Source of the DNA: an uncultured Limnohabitans sp.
GTDB lineage: Bacteria > Pseudomonadota > Gammaproteobacteria > Burkholderiales > Burkholderiaceae_C
Reading direction: 5' to 3'
DNA length: 5,385 bases
NCBI RefSeq assembly: GCF_937889215.1
Contig: NZ_CALBEX010000116.1
Location: 1-5,385, forward strand
Every line of letters starts with the position of its first letter. Position 1 is the first letter of the stretch. The notes below the pieces were generated by a model that worked only from the letters and a program-made list of their open reading frames with translations, had not been told where the DNA came from and did not search any database. This document shows, piece after piece, positions 4,415-5,385 of this stretch. The position numbers were made by a program, and so were the translations under genes.

Positions 4415-5385
4415 ATGCCGATCCAAGCTTTGAAGCGCCAGTGGTCACGCCACCTTTACCTGCGCATCTGGCTGGCCGTGGTGCTGGGCGTGGCTTTGCT
4501 CATGTTGGTGGTGGGTTTCTTTTGGCGGGCCAGCATGGAACACCAAAGCCCACCCTCACGCGAATGGGTGGTCATGAATGCCCAAGGCGAGGTGTTGGCC
4601 ACCAGCACCCCACGGGCCAGGCCGGGCGCACCGCTTGAATTTGACCTGACCCTGCCCGACGGCCAACAACTGCAGTTGCAAGTGCAGCGCAGTGGCGACC
4701 GGCCCGCTTCGGGTCGTCGCCCGCCTCTGCACCCGCGCAAGGACATGCCTTGGTGGGCCAAGCCCTCCGCCTTTTTTTGGATGCTGGGCCTGATTGGCTT
4801 GGCGGTGGCGCTGGGGCTCTACCCGGTGGTGCGCAGACTCACGCAGCGGCTCGAGGGCCTGCAGCGCGGCGTGCAGCGCTGGGGCGAGGGCGACTTGTCG
4901 GTGCGCATGCCGGTGCAAGGCGACGACGAAGTGGCCGACCTGTCGCAGCGCTTCAATGCAGCGGCCGAGCGCATCGAAGGCCTGATGGCCTCACAAAAAT
5001 CATTGCTGGCCAACGCCTCGCACGAGTTGCGTTCGCCGCTGGCGCGCATTCGCATGGGGCTGGAGCTGATGAACGGCCCTGCGGTTGACGCTGACGCTTT
5101 GGCCCGCAGCCGGGCCGAAATCTTGCGCAACATGGCCGAACTCGACCAACTGATCGACGAAATCTTGCTGGCCAGCCGCTTGGACGCCAAAGAAGCCGAC
5201 ATCGGCACCATCGAGCCCGTGGACTTGGTGGGCCTGTGCGCCGAAGAGTGTGCGAGGGTCGGGGCAAGATTTGACGTGCCCGAAGGCCTGGCCCAACTCG
5301 AAGTGCCTGGCGTGGCCAAACTGCTGCGGCGCATGGTGCGCAACCTGCTGGAAAATGCCCGGCGCTATGGGGCCAGCGTGCAGAC
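4415..5385 (+). CDS. CpxA-like sensor histidine kinase (3' end cut by window)
   Basis: The first 323 residues of an inner-membrane sensor kinase, open to the window edge. Order: cytosolic N-terminus, first membrane helix (about 17-37), a short periplasmic part (38-117) rich in Pro and Arg towards its end, second helix (about 118-137), HAMP linker (about 138-191, with GEGDLSVRM), dimerisation/phosphoacceptor domain with His203 in ASHELRSPLARIR, and the start of the ATPase domain with the N-box RNLLENARRYG (309-319). The later G-boxes lie beyond 5385. The H-box wording is of the CpxA/RstB kind, but the roughly 80-residue sensor part is smaller than in E. coli CpxA and I recognise no known fold in it. 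Start: ATG at 4415, four bases after the regulator's stop, with no Shine-Dalgarno site, so translation is probably coupled. It should phosphorylate the regulator encoded just upstream. Signal unknown. Confidence 0.9.
   Translation, partial: MPIQALKRQWSRHLYLRIWLAVVLGVALLMLVVGFFWRASMEHQSPPSREWVVMNAQGEVLATSTPRARPGAPLEFDLTLPDGQQLQLQVQRSGDRPASGRRPPLHPRKDMPWWAKPSAFFWMLGLIGLAVALGLYPVVRRLTQRLEGLQRGVQRWGEGDLSVRMPVQGDDEVADLSQRFNAAAERIEGLMASQKSLLANASHELRSPLARIRMGLELMNGPAVDADALARSRAEILRNMAELDQLIDEILLASRLDAKEADIGTIEPVDLVGLCAEECARVGARFDVPEGLAQLEVPGVAKLLRRMVRNLLENARRYGASVQ

Noticed and set aside
3649..4416. Open frame antisense to the response regulator
   Set aside because: No domain resemblance, and it is fully explained by codon bias of the regulator gene.

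Overview
The window looks like chromosomal DNA of a betaproteobacterium, most likely Burkholderiales/Comamonadaceae. This is inferred from the high GC content, the strong G/C preference at third codon positions, and the flavour of the proteins (an OmpA-type ending in DRRVEVEV, a Tat-dependent M48 peptidase, a short AmpG). No mobile element, CRISPR array, tRNA or rRNA is visible.

Layout. Bases 1-75 are the last codons of an OmpA-family protein, followed by two back-to-back hairpins (84-142), the second of which is a good intrinsic terminator. Converging on it is a 76-residue OsmB-like glycine-zipper lipoprotein (154-384, minus). A 170-base divergent spacer follows, then a YcbL/GloC-type metallo-beta-lactamase-fold hydrolase (555-1196, plus). 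Its 3' end lies 12 bases from the 3' end of a Tat-exported M48 metallopeptidase (1209-2081, minus). A 121-base divergent promoter region separates that gene from ampG, the muropeptide permease (2203-3582, plus). A 114-base spacer holds a degenerate hairpin repeat and a perfect CpxR-type box (TTTAC-N5-TTTAC). It is followed by a two-gene operon: an OmpR/CpxR-type response regulator (3697-4410) and a CpxA-like sensor histidine kinase (4415 to the window edge, truncated).

How the genes fit together. Apart from the glyoxalase-type hydrolase, everything concerns the cell envelope: a peptidoglycan-binding outer-membrane protein, a stress-type lipoprotein, a periplasmic peptidase, cell-wall recycling and an envelope-type two-component system. 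These are mostly separate transcription units, so a shared programme is a hypothesis.

The two most notable non-coding signals are the CpxR-type box just upstream of the response regulator, which suggests autoregulation, and a recurring arrangement in which a -10-like hexamer lies 6-9 bases before the chosen start codon with no Shine-Dalgarno. This predicts leaderless or nearly leaderless mRNAs for gloC, ampG, the M48 gene and perhaps the regulator. I see ordinary families in an interesting arrangement, not a clearly new biological system.
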